Made by a program: the position numbers and the translations under genes. A model generated the notes under the pieces. It searched no databases. It saw only the letters and a list, made by a program, of their open reading frames with translations, and was not told the DNA's origin. This document shows positions 8,038-16,259 of a stretch of 18,832 nt of DNA, in pieces. This DNA comes from S012-113 sp039714715 (GTDB taxonomy: Bacteria; Bacteroidota; Bacteroidia; Cytophagales; Cyclobacteriaceae): NCBI GenBank assembly GCA_039714715.1, contig JBDLIU010000064.1, forward strand, positions 1-18,832. The letters are read 5' to 3'. The stretch's first letter is position 1; every line of letters starts with the position of its first letter.

Positions 8038-9561
8038 ATGAAGATGAAAAAGATAAATAAATATATAATTTACACACTTTCAACAGTCTTATTATTGGGG
8101 ATATCGTCTTGTACTAAGTTTGATGATTTGGTGAATCCAAATGAGATGACAGTAGATACCTTCTGGCTTAACGAAAGTGATGCAATAAAAGGAACGAACG
8201 CAGTATATGCTTCGTTGCAGCGAAATGGTACCTATAAGAAATGGTTTTGGTTTCTAACCGATGCCAGCTCAGATGAGGGCATGAGTACCAGTCCATGGAC
8301 AGACTTATCGAATGTATCGAAGTTTACTTATGTAGATTATAACTTCGTAGTGCTGTACGAAACATTCCAGGATCATTATAGGGGCATTTTCAGGGCCAAT
8401 CAGGTGCTTACAAATGTACCGGGAATCTCTATGGATGAAACTCTGAAGAACCGTTTGTTAGGAGAAACAAAGTTCATTCGGGCGCTTTTATATTATAACC
8501 TCGTAAACCTATGGGGGAATGTGCCTTTGGCTACTGAAACTGCTGTGAGACCCAATGAATTATCAGGTTATTCTCAGGAAGGTATTCCTGCTATTTGGGA
8601 ATTAATTGAAGCAGATTTGGCATTTGCGGTAGAAAATCTTCCTAAAACTTATGATGATGCCAATCTGGGAAGAGTAACATGGGGGGCTGCCAAGGCTTTA
8701 TTAGGAAAAGCTTATATGCAACAGCATAAGTGGGCAGAAGCAGAAGTTGTATTTGAAGAGGTGATTAATTCAGGATTATATGATTTAGTTCCTAATTACA
8801 GAGACAATTTTACTCATTACAATGAAAACAATGTTGAGTCAATTTTTGAAGTCCAGTTCAGTGATGAATTTGAAAACACATCGGATCAGGATGGCTCTGC
8901 CACCTCATCATTAGCTTGCTATAGGTCTATATTCCTTTCACCTGCTGGATGGACGGATATTGAAGCCTCTTCAGGCGCATTGAATTTCTTTCAGTCTGTA
9001 GCTGACCCTAGAACTAATGCTTCATTCATATATGAAAATGATACTGAAACCTACTATGGCGTTTCTTATGCACAATTACAGTTAGGTGCGCGTGCCGGAA
9101 GTCAGTGGTTTAGAAAGTTTTCAAGGGAGTATTATGTAACACAAGATGAAGAGAAAATTTGGGATTCACCAATAAACCTGAGAATAATCAGACTGGCAGA
9201 TGTACTCTTATTATATGCAGAAGCATTAGAGCATAATGGTAAAAATGCTGAGGCTGAAGCTCAGATAACCAGAGTAAGAGATAGAGTTGGAGCGGGCCCA
9301 TCACCATTTGTAGGGAACGTTTCTCTCGCCAAAGCGATTGAATATGAAAGGATTCTTGAGCTTTGTGGAGAATCAGTAAGGTGGTTTGACCTTAGAAGGC
9401 TTGGATACTTTGAGAATGCAACAGGTGACAACAGTGTAGCTACACTGAAAAGTACAGATCCTGAGTTTAATTTCTTTAACGTTGAGACTAATGGATATGT
9501 GCCAATACCTACCAAGGAAATTGACACAAATTCAGGTGTAGAACAAAATGCAGGATGGTAG
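8038..9561 (+). CDS. SusD/RagB-family glycan-binding lipoprotein
   Basis: Surface lipoprotein that caps the SusC barrel and captures oligosaccharides. The lipoprotein signal ends in LLLGISSC (Cys25), followed by TKFDD, whose acidic residues suit surface export. SusD hallmarks are visible: FWLNESDAIKGTNAVYASLQ near the N-terminus, then FIRALLYYNLVNLWGNVPL. Near the C-terminus are RLADVLLLYAEAL and the ELCGESVRWFDLRRLG segment, and the protein closes with YVPIPTKEIDTN. Length 507 is typical. It sits 11 bp after susC. A second ATG two codons downstream could also start translation. Ligand specificity cannot be read from the sequence. Confidence 0.95.
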   Translation: MKMKKINKYIIYTLSTVLLLGISSCTKFDDLVNPNEMTVDTFWLNESDAIKGTNAVYASLQRNGTYKKWFWFLTDASSDEGMSTSPWTDLSNVSKFTYVDYNFVVLYETFQDHYRGIFRANQVLTNVPGISMDETLKNRLLGETKFIRALLYYNLVNLWGNVPLATETAVRPNELSGYSQEGIPAIWELIEADLAFAVENLPKTYDDANLGRVTWGAAKALLGKAYMQQHKWAEAEVVFEEVINSGLYDLVPNYRDNFTHYNENNVESIFEVQFSDEFENTSDQDGSATSSLACYRSIFLSPAGWTDIEASSGALNFFQSVADPRTNASFIYENDTETYYGVSYAQLQLGARAGSQWFRKFSREYYVTQDEEKIWDSPINLRIIRLADVLLLYAEALEHNGKNAEAEAQITRVRDRVGAGPSPFVGNVSLAKAIEYERILELCGESVRWFDLRRLGYFENATGDNSVATLKSTDPEFNFFNVETNGYVPIPTKEIDTNSGVEQNAGW

Positions 9562-9581
9562 AACTATTAAAGAGAATAAAA

Positions 9582-10895
9582 ATGAAAAATATATTTAAAT
9601 CAATAGTTGGAGTTGTAGTGCTAACCATGTTCATGCAATCTTGTATGGAATATGTAGACCCTACCAAGATGGAAGACTACCTGGCTGCTCCCGAGTTTAC
9701 CCCGGACATGTCTTACGATAAGGATGCGATGATTGCCTGGGATGATATTTTGAATGATGGAGAAGAATACTTCCCTTATTCTTATCAGATTACAAATAAA
9801 CCGGGCTCAATGATTTACCGTAAAAACTATGGAATAAGATTCGATGCCTATGGTGGCTGGTGGGATCAGCGAATGCTCCGTACAGGATTTGATGTAGAGG
9901 GTGATTTCGAGATCGAATTTAAAGGACGAATCGTGCAGGGTACTGGAGATGCAGTATGGCAAAAAGGAGGCATCATAGTAGGTGATCTGGGTGGAAGCCC
10001 TTCAGCTATGTGGTTATCTTTGGAAAATCCTTTTGAAGCAAATAAGGGTAGAGTTTGTAAGTATATGCCAGGTGTTCCTTCAGACGATAATGATCCAAAT
10101 CTAAATGGAGAATGGGTATGGTGGCTGGATGAAGGTAACTTTAACCAGTTTGAATGGCAGGTGATTAAGGCAGTTCGTGTAGGTAATACTCTTACTCTAT
10201 ACAGAAATGGGATTGAAATCTATACTGAAACCAACGATTGGGTAAATAACATAAATGGACATGTCGGTTTATCTGTTGAAGCACTCTCTTTCGATTTTGA
10301 ATACCTTACAGTCAATGGTGTTACAGAAAACTTTGCAGATACTGATAACCTGACTTTAATTGAAGATAACTGGTATAATCTTGATCTGATTCCTGATATG
10401 GCACCAAGTGTATGGGAAACTACGGAAGAAGGTTTAAACGTGATAGCACGTTATGGCTGGAACCACAGAAGAGTTTCGGATGTAACCATCGCTCAGGGCC
10501 AGGACTTTACTGCAGAGATTAAAGTAAGATTGAATGAAGGCAATGCTAGATTCCCTAAAGCGGGTTTAATGCTTGGTGATCTCGGTAATGACTCCCCAGG
10601 ATTTATTTTCGGTCTTGATAATAATGTAGATGTTAATGAAGGAAACTCAGCCGTGAAATTTATTAGGGGAAGACCGGGTGGAGAATGGTCGAATATTATT
10701 CCATCTCAATTTGATATATCCAAATGGCATGTCCTAAGAGTATCGAGAATCGGTGATTCCATGTATTTATATATTGATGGTAACCGGGTGTATTTTGAAA
10801 AAGGTACTCATATTGGAATAATAGAAGGCACCCTTGGCTTACTTGTCGAAGGTTGTGATGCCGATATTGAATACGTTTCATATAAGTTTGATTAG
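9582..10895 (+). CDS. Lipoprotein with two LamG/concanavalin-like domains; probable surface glycan-binding protein
   Basis: Probably a surface glycan-binding protein, by position directly after SusD (the SusE/SusF slot) and by its architecture. I chose ATG 9582 because it gives a compact lipoprotein signal MKNIFKSIVGVVVLTMFMQS ending at Cys21. An in-frame ATG at 9555, overlapping the susD end, would add 9 residues. After the signal come two similar beta-sandwich modules, about residues 45-230 and 260-437. Each has the pattern acidic-phe-xx-glu-phe/ile-lys, then a Gly-hydrophobic-hydrophobic-Gly-Asp-Leu-Gly strand (GIIVGDLGG and GLMLGDLGN), then VRVGNTLTLYRNG or VSRIGDSMYLYIDG, then a closing GxxGLxVE strand. 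No catalytic glycosidase motif is visible. A hairpin with a T run follows the stop. A lyase or hydrolase of the same fold cannot be excluded. Confidence 0.8.
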   Translation: MKNIFKSIVGVVVLTMFMQSCMEYVDPTKMEDYLAAPEFTPDMSYDKDAMIAWDDILNDGEEYFPYSYQITNKPGSMIYRKNYGIRFDAYGGWWDQRMLRTGFDVEGDFEIEFKGRIVQGTGDAVWQKGGIIVGDLGGSPSAMWLSLENPFEANKGRVCKYMPGVPSDDNDPNLNGEWVWWLDEGNFNQFEWQVIKAVRVGNTLTLYRNGIEIYTETNDWVNNINGHVGLSVEALSFDFEYLTVNGVTENFADTDNLTLIEDNWYNLDLIPDMAPSVWETTEEGLNVIARYGWNHRRVSDVTIAQGQDFTAEIKVRLNEGNARFPKAGLMLGDLGNDSPGFIFGLDNNVDVNEGNSAVKFIRGRPGGEWSNIIPSQFDISKWHVLRVSRIGDSMYLYIDGNRVYFEKGTHIGIIEGTLGLLVEGCDADIEYVSYKFD

Positions 10896-10908
10896 ATAAA
10901 CGGGTTAT

Positions 10909-10947
10909 ACATAGGTGGCATTTGGTTTAGGTGCTGCCTATGTTTTT
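10909..10947 (+). terminator. Intergenic stem-loop with T run (terminator or attenuator)
   Basis: ACATAGGTGGCA (10909-10920) pairs with TGCTGCCTATGT (10932-10943) over 12 bp including two G-U wobbles, with an 11-nt loop, and is followed by TTTTT and an AT-rich tail. This is the shape of an intrinsic terminator. It lies in the 86-bp gap between the binding-protein gene and the GH172 gene, the largest gap in the operon. Partial termination, or protection of the upstream mRNA 3' end, would make the enzyme genes less abundant than susCD. Confidence 0.55.
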
Positions 10948-10981
10948 ATATTATTTAAGCTAATACAGATATTTTACCCCA

Positions 10982-12214
10982 ATGAAAAAATTAATAATTA
11001 ATATCGGTGTGGTTTTATTGTCTTTTTTCTTCTACGAATGTCATCATAATCAGAAGGAGCATAGTACTGATAAAATCTATTCGATTCCGGATGGTTCACA
11101 AACTCGTTGGATCAGTTTTGAGAATCAAAAAGGAGAAAAAGGAAAAGGAGGGATGGAGAACAAGGGTGCCAAAGGCCATCCTTATGATAGAGTTTATGCT
11201 GGCAAATCAGTGGTTTTACTGGATGTTAAAGGCTCCGGAATAATTACAAGAATCTGGGCTACCTTATCTGAACAGGATATGGAAATGCTTAGAGGGCTTC
11301 GGTTAGATATGTATTGGGATGATGCAGAAAAACCTGCGGTATCTGTTCCATGGGGGGATTTCTTCGGTGTTGGATTAGGAAAAACCGTAAAAAATGAAAC
11401 AGAATTTTTCTCAAATCCGGAAGGACGCTCCTTTAATGCCTCCATACCTATGCCTTTTAAAAAGTCCGCAAAAATCATCCTTACAAATGAACTCGACAGG
11501 GATCTGTTTAGAATCTTTTACGATATCAATTACACATTAACACCCGAACCTGATGAAAATGGCATGTATTTTCATGCCTATTGGAACCGGGATCTGGCAA
11601 CAACACCCGGTGAGGATTTTGAGATACTGCCAGCAGTTGAAGGTAAAGGACGCTTTGTAGGAACGAATATTGGCCTTAATACCAATCCGGAATATGAAGA
11701 CAGTTGGTGGGGAGAAGGAGAAGTGAAAATGTATCTTGATGGAGATACTGACCACCCTACATTAGTAGGAACAGGTACAGAAGATTACATAGGCACCGCC
11801 TGGGGGCAAGGCTATTTTAATCACCGCTACCAGGGTTGCTTAATTGCAGATCCGGAAAATAAGCAATGGGCATATTATCGCTATCATGTGAAAGATCCGG
11901 TCTATTTTTACAAGAATTTTAAAGCCACAATACAGCAGATGGGAGGTTTCGGTAAAAGTGAAGTTAAAAAGTATCTTGACAAGGGTGCAAACCTGATACC
12001 CGTAACTACACAAACCGAAAATGATTCTGTCAATATTTTAGTGCATATGTATGAGAAAGAGATATCAATTGATGATCCTGACCTGATAGATGGCTGGACT
12101 AACTTCTATAGAGAAGATGATGTTTCTGCAACTGCATATTTTTATCTTGATAAGCCGTTTAGTAATTTACCTGAGCTTCAGAATGTAGATGTTAGAATTA
12201 AAGATTTGAAGTAA
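10982..12214 (+). CDS. GH172 / DUF2961-family glycoside hydrolase, lipoprotein
   Basis: Member of the DUF2961 family, now GH172. Characterised members, as I recall, act on alpha-D-fructofuranosides and D-arabinofuranosides, so a furanoside is the likely substrate; which one is not shown here. The two most conserved family blocks are present: WWGEGEVKMYLDGD (Glu245/Glu247) and GTGTEDYIGTAWGQ (Glu267), which by comparison with the family should carry the catalytic Glu pair. The N-terminal part has the family's RWISFENQKG and the GSGIITRIW strand. The signal peptide ends in FFFYEC (Cys20), a poor lipobox, so lipid attachment is likely but less sure than for its neighbours. Length 410 fits a single-domain member. 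It is the first gene after the intergenic stem-loop and 35 bp before the GH93-like gene. Confidence 0.85.
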   Translation: MKKLIINIGVVLLSFFFYECHHNQKEHSTDKIYSIPDGSQTRWISFENQKGEKGKGGMENKGAKGHPYDRVYAGKSVVLLDVKGSGIITRIWATLSEQDMEMLRGLRLDMYWDDAEKPAVSVPWGDFFGVGLGKTVKNETEFFSNPEGRSFNASIPMPFKKSAKIILTNELDRDLFRIFYDINYTLTPEPDENGMYFHAYWNRDLATTPGEDFEILPAVEGKGRFVGTNIGLNTNPEYEDSWWGEGEVKMYLDGDTDHPTLVGTGTEDYIGTAWGQGYFNHRYQGCLIADPENKQWAYYRYHVKDPVYFYKNFKATIQQMGGFGKSEVKKYLDKGANLIPVTTQTENDSVNILVHMYEKEISIDDPDLIDGWTNFYREDDVSATAYFYLDKPFSNLPELQNVDVRIKDLK

Positions 12215-12249
12215 TTATTTAGAGCAAATAGTATTAAATTTAATAGATT

Positions 12250-13917
12250 GTGAGAAGACTAAAGTTTTTAAAATACCTGATTTTAATTGTTGGAGCAGTT
12301 GCCTGTGATGGGAATGAGCCGGTGGTTGAAGAAAAAGTGGTAACAGCCGATCCAATATCACCAAACAGGGTAGCATGGGATTACACCACTTTACAGAAAA
12401 TAGCACCTTTACCTGGGAACACATACGATTATACAAGCTATCCCAGGATGATAGAACTGCAGGATGGCGATTTTATGTGTGTTTATGAAGCTAACGGCAA
12501 TATCGATATGATTCGCTCATCCGACAAAGGTGAATCCTGGGATCAGCCAGTGCGGATTGCTTCTCTCACTGCTAATAATATTTTAATGGCCGTTCCGGAG
12601 ATTATTCAGCTTGCAAATAGCAATATCATTATTGCCTATAATCCACGTCCTCTTACTCCTTATTCTTCCGACAGGAAATTTGCTATTGCTGCAAGAATAT
12701 CCAGTGATAATGGTAGCACATGGGGGGATGTGCAAACAATTTATGAAGCAGACCATAATGCCAGCAATGGTTGCTGGGAACCACAGATGATGGAGCTGCC
12801 TGATGGTGAATTACAAATGTATTTTGCCAATGAAGCAGACTACGTTGATTCTCATGAACAAAATATAAGTATGTTCCGCTCCTCAGATGGGGGTGTAACA
12901 TGGGGTGATAGAGAAATTGTCTCCTTTAGCCCGACATCAAGAGATGGCATGCCCGTGGCTTTACATTTAGAAGAGACTGATGAAATTATTATGGCAATTG
13001 AAGATAATTTTCAATATAATTTCAAACCAGTCATTATTCGTACATCAGATAACTGGGCTAATGCACCGGTAGGCAGAGATACTCCTGACAGAGAATATGC
13101 ATTAAACCACGACCTTACATCAGATGCTTACCAGGGAGCACCCTATATCCGACAATTGCCTTCGGGAAATATTGCACTGTCTTATCAGGGAACAAACGGT
13201 GAGCGAGACAACAGTTTACCCAATTCAAGGATGTGGGTTGAAATAGGTGATAATACCGGGAGGAATTTTGATAATGCTACCAAACCATTCATCGTACCTA
13301 CAGGTAAATCTGCATTATGGAGTTCATTATCAGTCATGGATGGCAGGTTATGGGCGCTCACAGCTACAATTGCTTATTCAGGAACACAGGAAACATGGAC
13401 AATAGCTGGATATGAAATCTGGGATTACAAAATTCCAACAGAGATTAATACTGAAAACGATCCTCCATTTTTTATTGGACATAAAGGATACTCCAATGTA
13501 AAGACTTACTTAAGCCAGGATGCTTCAGGCCTAAATATTTTGGCCAGGATAAAAGACTCATCAATAAGTGTTGATAATGGAGTGACCTTTTATCTGGATC
13601 CTCAGAATATTTCTGCTGTTACACCCGTATCAAATACTTATTCAATTAAGGTGTTATCTGATGGAAGTTATGAATTGAAAGAAGGTTTCAATAATAAATG
13701 GGAATCATCGTCAAAAACTGCTCGGGACCTTACGGTTAATCAGACTGATAGTGGATATGAAATAAGCTTTTCTTTAGATTGGGATATAATTGGAGGAAAG
13801 CCTGCAAGCGAAGAGAGAATAGGCTTTTCAATGACGCTATTGGAAACAGTTTATAATGAAGACCTGGCGAATTCTGTAAACAATCAGCCATATACATGGG
13901 CTTCAGCTAAGCTTTAG
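12250..13917 (+). CDS. Sialidase-fold glycosidase, GH93-like exo-arabinanase candidate, with C-terminal CBM9-like domain
   Basis: Beta-propeller enzyme, probably an exo-acting alpha-1,5-L-arabinanase of family GH93. Three Asp-boxes mark the propeller: SSDKGESW (90-97), SSDNGSTW (151-158) and SSDGGVTW (211-218). Glu177 in CWEPQMMELPDGELQ and Glu251 in IMAIEDNF are 74 residues apart. From memory the catalytic pair of the Fusarium GH93 enzyme is Glu170/Glu242, so spacing and setting agree. The sialidase Arg triad and FRIP motif are not evident. Residues about 390-555 form a separate beta-rich module resembling CBM9-like domains (PFFIGHKGYSNVKTYLSQ, GVTFYLDPQN, YEISFSLDWDIIGG). The start is GTG at 12250, with an in-frame TAG just upstream; it gives a clean lipobox VGAVAC (Cys19). 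Exact specificity is uncertain. Confidence 0.72.
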   Translation: MRRLKFLKYLILIVGAVACDGNEPVVEEKVVTADPISPNRVAWDYTTLQKIAPLPGNTYDYTSYPRMIELQDGDFMCVYEANGNIDMIRSSDKGESWDQPVRIASLTANNILMAVPEIIQLANSNIIIAYNPRPLTPYSSDRKFAIAARISSDNGSTWGDVQTIYEADHNASNGCWEPQMMELPDGELQMYFANEADYVDSHEQNISMFRSSDGGVTWGDREIVSFSPTSRDGMPVALHLEETDEIIMAIEDNFQYNFKPVIIRTSDNWANAPVGRDTPDREYALNHDLTSDAYQGAPYIRQLPSGNIALSYQGTNGERDNSLPNSRMWVEIGDNTGRNFDNATKPFIVPTGKSALWSSLSVMDGRLWALTATIAYSGTQETWTIAGYEIWDYKIPTEINTENDPPFFIGHKGYSNVKTYLSQDASGLNILARIKDSSISVDNGVTFYLDPQNISAVTPVSNTYSIKVLSDGSYELKEGFNNKWESSSKTARDLTVNQTDSGYEISFSLDWDIIGGKPASEERIGFSMTLLETVYNEDLANSVNNQPYTWASAKL

Positions 13918-13923
13918 GAAGTA

Positions 13924-15057
13924 ATGAGAGTTTTAGGGGCCATTTACATTTATGTAATTTTTATTCTGAGTTTGTCTTCGTGTGGAGAAGAAGAGCCAAT
14001 TATTGAAAACCCCGAAGACACTACCAAAGTCTGGAGTGTAGCAAAAGCAAAAGAATGGGGGGAGCAGCAGGGGTGGATTGTTGGCGCCAACTTTATTCCA
14101 AGCAATGCTGGCAACCAGTTGGAGATGTGGCAGGATGATACCTGGTCTCCTGAACTGATAGATACTGAACTGGGTTATGCTGAAAGTATCGGGATGAATA
14201 CCGTGAGAGTTTATCTGCATTACTTCCCATATCGAGATAATAAAACAGCATTTTTTGAGAAACTTGACAAGTTCCTGGAGTTAACAGACAAACATGGTAT
14301 TAAACCTATGCTTATCTTTTTTGATGATGTCTGGGACCCTGATCCAGTGGCAGGTCCACAGGGAGAGCCAACACCAGGAGTACATAACTCAATGTGGCTG
14401 CAAAGCCCGGGTAGTGAGATCCTTTGGGATATTGAAAGGCATGATGAAGTAAAACCTTACGTGATTGAGACTATGACTCGCTACAAAGATGATGACAGGG
14501 TACTACTTTGGGACCTCTACAATGAGCCTCAAAATACCAATGGAGGCTCTTACCGTGATCTTGGGAAAGAACCATTTTCGCTGGCATTATTAAAAAAGGT
14601 ATTTAGTTGGGCAAGGGAAGTTAATCCATCCCAACCCATTACCAGTGCAGTTTGGGCTGGTGATTGGAGCAGTGCCGACAAGATGAGCGAATTCGTAAAA
14701 ACTATGATCTTCAATTCAGATGTGGTTAGTTTTCATAGTTATGAGAACACTGATAATTTTAAGCAAGCTGCCGCTCCATTATTAAGAATGGGCCGCCCGG
14801 TAATTTGTTCTGAATATATGGCCAGGCATATGGAGAATACAATCCCAAACCTGGTACCATATATGCATGAGAAAAATATTGGGGCGATTAACTGGGGACT
14901 TGTGGCAGGTCGTTCACAAACTATTTATCCGTGGTGGTCGTGGGATAATCCGTTTACCACAGAACCTAACCCATGGTTTCATGATTTGCTGCATACTGAT
15001 GGGACTCCTTATGATCAAAATGAAATCGATGTATTACTAGAATATTCAAACAAATAA
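13924..15057 (+). CDS. Clan GH-A (GH5-like) TIM-barrel glycoside hydrolase, lipoprotein, copy 1
   Basis: Retaining glycosidase with a (beta/alpha)8 barrel, of the kind often labelled cellulase-family or 1,4-beta-xylanase in Bacteroidota without biochemical proof. The barrel begins at WIVGANFIPSNAGNQLEMW. Acid/base Glu201 lies in LWDLYNEPQN and the nucleophile Glu297 in VICSEYMARH, the expected spacing for GH-A. Other marks are IGMNTVRVYLHYFP and FFDDVWDPDP. The conserved AINWGLVAGRSQTIYPW block ends the barrel. The lipobox ILSLSSC (Cys20) is followed by GEEEP, an acidic signal typical of surface-exposed Bacteroidota lipoproteins. It starts 6 bp after the previous stop and is followed after 22 bp by a close paralogue. 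Family call is firm at clan level; CAZy family and substrate are open. Confidence 0.82.
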   Translation: MRVLGAIYIYVIFILSLSSCGEEEPIIENPEDTTKVWSVAKAKEWGEQQGWIVGANFIPSNAGNQLEMWQDDTWSPELIDTELGYAESIGMNTVRVYLHYFPYRDNKTAFFEKLDKFLELTDKHGIKPMLIFFDDVWDPDPVAGPQGEPTPGVHNSMWLQSPGSEILWDIERHDEVKPYVIETMTRYKDDDRVLLWDLYNEPQNTNGGSYRDLGKEPFSLALLKKVFSWAREVNPSQPITSAVWAGDWSSADKMSEFVKTMIFNSDVVSFHSYENTDNFKQAAAPLLRMGRPVICSEYMARHMENTIPNLVPYMHEKNIGAINWGLVAGRSQTIYPWWSWDNPFTTEPNPWFHDLLHTDGTPYDQNEIDVLLEYSNK

Positions 15058-15079
15058 CTACCCAAAACATAACAAGAGC

Positions 15080-16258
15080 ATGCGAAATATTACAGTAAAA
15101 TTATTATCAGCTTTATTATTACTCTCCACCATGATTGCTTGTGGAGTAAAACAAGATGAAAAAGAGGAGGTTAGCGAAGAGCAAGAAAAGCCAAAAACAG
15201 AAATGGGCACTCGTTGGACTGAAGAAAAAGCTAATGAATGGGGTGCTAAACAACCATGGCTGGTTGGTGCTAACTTTAATCCAAGTGATGCTTCCAACCA
15301 ACTGGATTTCTGGCAGGCCGATACCTGGAATCCCGAATTAATTGACAAGGAATTAGGATGGGCTGCAGAGATAGGTATGAATACTATGCGTGTTTACCTG
15401 CATTATTTTCCATTCAGGGATGACAAAGAAAACTTCCTGAAAAGGATGGACCAGTTCCTTGAAATAAGTGATAAGCATAGTATAAAACCAATGTTTGTGT
15501 TCTTTGATGATGTATGGTATCCAAACCCTCGTGCAGGAAAACAACCAGATGTTTTACCTCATGTGCATAACTCTAACTGGATGCAATCCCCGGGAGCTGA
15601 GATTCTAATGAACGAAGCAAGACATAATGAGGTTAAGCCATTTGTTGTTGAGACGATGACTCGTTTTAAAGATGATGATAGAGTGCTTCTATGGGATTTA
15701 TATAACGAACCTCAGAACACTAATAACAACTCGTATGGGGAAATGGGTAAAGGGAAAGAGCAATTCTCTTTAAGCTTATTGAAAAAAGTTTTTGCGTGGG
15801 CTCGCGAAGTAAATCCATCGCAACCTATTAGTTCGGCACCATGGCTTGGTGGATGGGTTGATGAAAATAACATGAGCGATTTTGATGAATTCATGTTCAA
15901 TAATTCAGATATCATCACTTACCATAATTATGCAGGTATAGAAGAGTTTAAAAGACTTTCAGAGCCACTAAAAAGATATAACAGGCCATTGATCTGTACG
16001 GAATATATGGCTCGTGGCAATAATTCGCTATTTGAAACACACTTGCCTTATATGGCCGAAAATAATATCGGTGCCATTAACTGGGGATTTGTAGCAGGTC
16101 GTTCACAAACTATTTATCCCTGGGATTCCTGGTTAAAGACCTATACAGCAGAACCGGAGTTATGGTTTCACGATATCTTCCGCCAGGATGGTACTCCTTA
16201 TAAACAGGAAGACGTGGACCTTATTAAGAAATTGACAACAGAAAAAAACGCCAAGTAG
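15080..16258 (+). CDS. Clan GH-A (GH5-like) TIM-barrel glycoside hydrolase, lipoprotein, copy 2
   Basis: Tandem paralogue of the preceding gene, similar over the whole barrel by eye. Catalytic residues are conserved: acid/base Glu210 in LWDLYNEPQN and nucleophile Glu308 in LICTEYMARG. The lipobox is LSTMIAC (Cys21), with an acidic tail DEKEEVSEEQE that may be both an export signal and a linker. The barrel is well matched up to NEPQN. It diverges from copy 1 in loops likely to shape the cleft: SAPWLGGWVDENN versus SAVWAGDWSSADK, TYHNYAGIEEF versus SFHSYENTDNF, and YPWDSWLKTYTAEP versus YPWWSWDNPFTTEP. This points to two related but non-identical activities. The next gene starts 1 bp after its stop, so translation is probably coupled. 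Confidence 0.82.
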   Translation: MRNITVKLLSALLLLSTMIACGVKQDEKEEVSEEQEKPKTEMGTRWTEEKANEWGAKQPWLVGANFNPSDASNQLDFWQADTWNPELIDKELGWAAEIGMNTMRVYLHYFPFRDDKENFLKRMDQFLEISDKHSIKPMFVFFDDVWYPNPRAGKQPDVLPHVHNSNWMQSPGAEILMNEARHNEVKPFVVETMTRFKDDDRVLLWDLYNEPQNTNNNSYGEMGKGKEQFSLSLLKKVFAWAREVNPSQPISSAPWLGGWVDENNMSDFDEFMFNNSDIITYHNYAGIEEFKRLSEPLKRYNRPLICTEYMARGNNSLFETHLPYMAENNIGAINWGFVAGRSQTIYPWDSWLKTYTAEPELWFHDIFRQDGTPYKQEDVDLIKKLTTEKNAK

Positions 16259-16259
16259 A

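Noticed and set aside
11194..11478. 94-codon minus-strand ORF opposite the GH172 gene
   Set aside because: It is a shadow of a real coding frame with no family resemblance.
12250..13917. True sialidase (GH33) for the Asp-box protein
   Set aside because: Asp-boxes are fold markers only. The FRIP motif and Arg triad are not evident, and the Glu pair plus locus context fit GH93 better.
15058..15348. 96-codon minus-strand ORF opposite the second GH-A gene start
   Set aside because: It is antisense to the signal peptide and barrel start of a clear enzyme and is Ser/Cys-rich without motif.
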